Source: Lactarius indigo
Taxonomy: Eukaryota > Basidiomycota > Agaricomycetes > Russulales > Russulaceae
Direction: 5' to 3'
Length of the DNA stretch: 64,000 bases
Assembly (NCBI GenBank): GCA_025766275.1
Contig: JAFKAC010000098.1
Coordinates: 62,001 to 126,000, forward strand
Position 1 is the stretch's first letter, and the number at the start of each line of letters is the position of its first letter. The position numbers were made by a program, and so were the translations under genes. Shown here piece by piece: positions 63,560 through 64,000 of this stretch. The notes under the pieces were generated by a model. The model was given only the letters and a program-made list of their open reading frames with translations. It was not told the origin of the DNA and searched no databases.

Positions 63560-64000
63560 CACAGGTCAGCATCGCAAAAATCCTGGTCTAAGGCATAGTA
63601 GCATCTCTTTTCGTCCTCGGTCATGCCTTGGACAAGTGCATGGGCTTGTTGGACTTTGTCTTCAGTTGTGGTAGCGGCCACCTGATGAGGTGCTTGCTTC
63701 TGGGGTGTATGGGGGTGCAGTGTCCGCTTCTTGGGTGTCTGTGGCTCTGGCTTTGGTTATGGTTGGTGATATTTTGTCGTTGGACAGTTCCTAGCCATGT
63801 GTCCTTGCTGTCTGCACTTGAAGCAGCGGCCTTCTTTCATGAGGGCTTTCTTTTCTTCTTCGGTGAGCTTCTTAAAGGGGGTGGAGGTGGTGGCATCTAC
63901 ATCCATCGCATTTGGGTCTCACTTTGGTCGTCCTTGGTGGACGTTCTGGGTTGGCCCTGGGTTCCTATTCCCTGGTCTGGCTTTTAGCAGCTTCCAGTGT
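63560..64000 (-). pseudogene. gag: Gypsy A copy, gag C-terminus
   Basis: Includes the same GGATTTTTG run and CTG TGA end as A and a knuckle CFKCRQQGHMARNC near 63810. A small frameshift lies between knuckle and end. Continues past the window edge. Confidence 0.8.

Larger units (their letters stand above)
62841..64000 (-). mobile_element. Second copy of gypsy family A, partial
   Basis: Nearly co-linear with 9000-10165 of gypsy A (by eye well above 90% identical). Runs off the right edge of the window and stops on the left at the start of RT, next to the LINE. Confidence 0.9.

Noticed and set aside
1..64000. tRNA, rRNA, CRISPR arrays, riboswitches, bacterial operons
   Set aside because: None seen; the sequence is fungal nuclear DNA dominated by retroelements.

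Overview
The window reads as a gene-poor, transposon-dense stretch of an Agaricomycete (mushroom-forming basidiomycete) chromosome. The reasons are a DUF6532-type gene remnant at the left edge, introns of about 50-60 nt with GTRAGT donors, an Agaricomycete-style Tnp2 (CACTA-type) transposon, chromodomain Ty3/gypsy elements that appear to self-prime, and a Tad-like LINE. No rRNA, tRNA, CRISPR array or intact ordinary host gene is visible. At least 85% of the window is mobile or repeat DNA.

Layout. 1-883: DUF6532 remnant (+). 1200-1860: G-poor, C-rich tract. 2278-3398: LTR fragments. 3457-12755: gypsy A (-) with TSD CCAAC, carrying two clean solo LTRs (7488-8207 and 11925-12468). 13746-17330: truncated gypsy B (-) with a copia solo LTR (15180-15757). 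17360-18870: degenerate satellite with a TGGGCCCA core every ~44 bp. 18880-20245 plus 42550-43129: a host gene (-) encoding tandem FGM-type repeats. It is split by a 22.3 kb CACTA-type transposon (20246-42549). That transposon is split inside its Tnp2 gene by gypsy E (22307-35890, TSD ATAGG), and E is split inside its 3' LTR by copia F (22550-28929, TSD TTATA). The nest is four levels deep and each level can be un-nested to the base. 43130-47205: decayed gypsy C (-). 47206-56998: its sister gypsy D (+), with an intact Pol. 56999-62840: 5' part of a LINE (-). 62841-64000: a second copy of family A (-).

How the genes work together. Every gypsy has Gag with a CCHC knuckle and Pol with protease, RT, RNase H, integrase and chromodomain. 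A, B and E also carry a third coding region after the chromodomain, in the env position, with Cys/His zinc modules. Families A and D place gag and pol in a -1 relation at a conserved GGATTTTT run. In A, D and E the sequence just after the 5' LTR is complementary to the expected 5' end of the element's own RNA, which indicates Tf1-like self-priming. Copia F has a primer site matching the anticodon arm of initiator tRNA-Met. The Tnp2 transposon carries a second, apparently intact six-exon gene with an AT-hook and coiled coil, plus two reverse-strand genes, one of them a degenerate membrane-protein gene.

The most unusual signal is in gypsy D. From its TATA box to position 50708 (about 3.0 kb) the sense strand has no ATG in any frame, yet the stretch is filled with long Met-free reading frames separated by perfect hairpins, three with a GAGT loop. 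Two of the frames could gain an ATG only at a splice junction. E shows the same AUG avoidance over about 0.77 kb, and A shows it partly.
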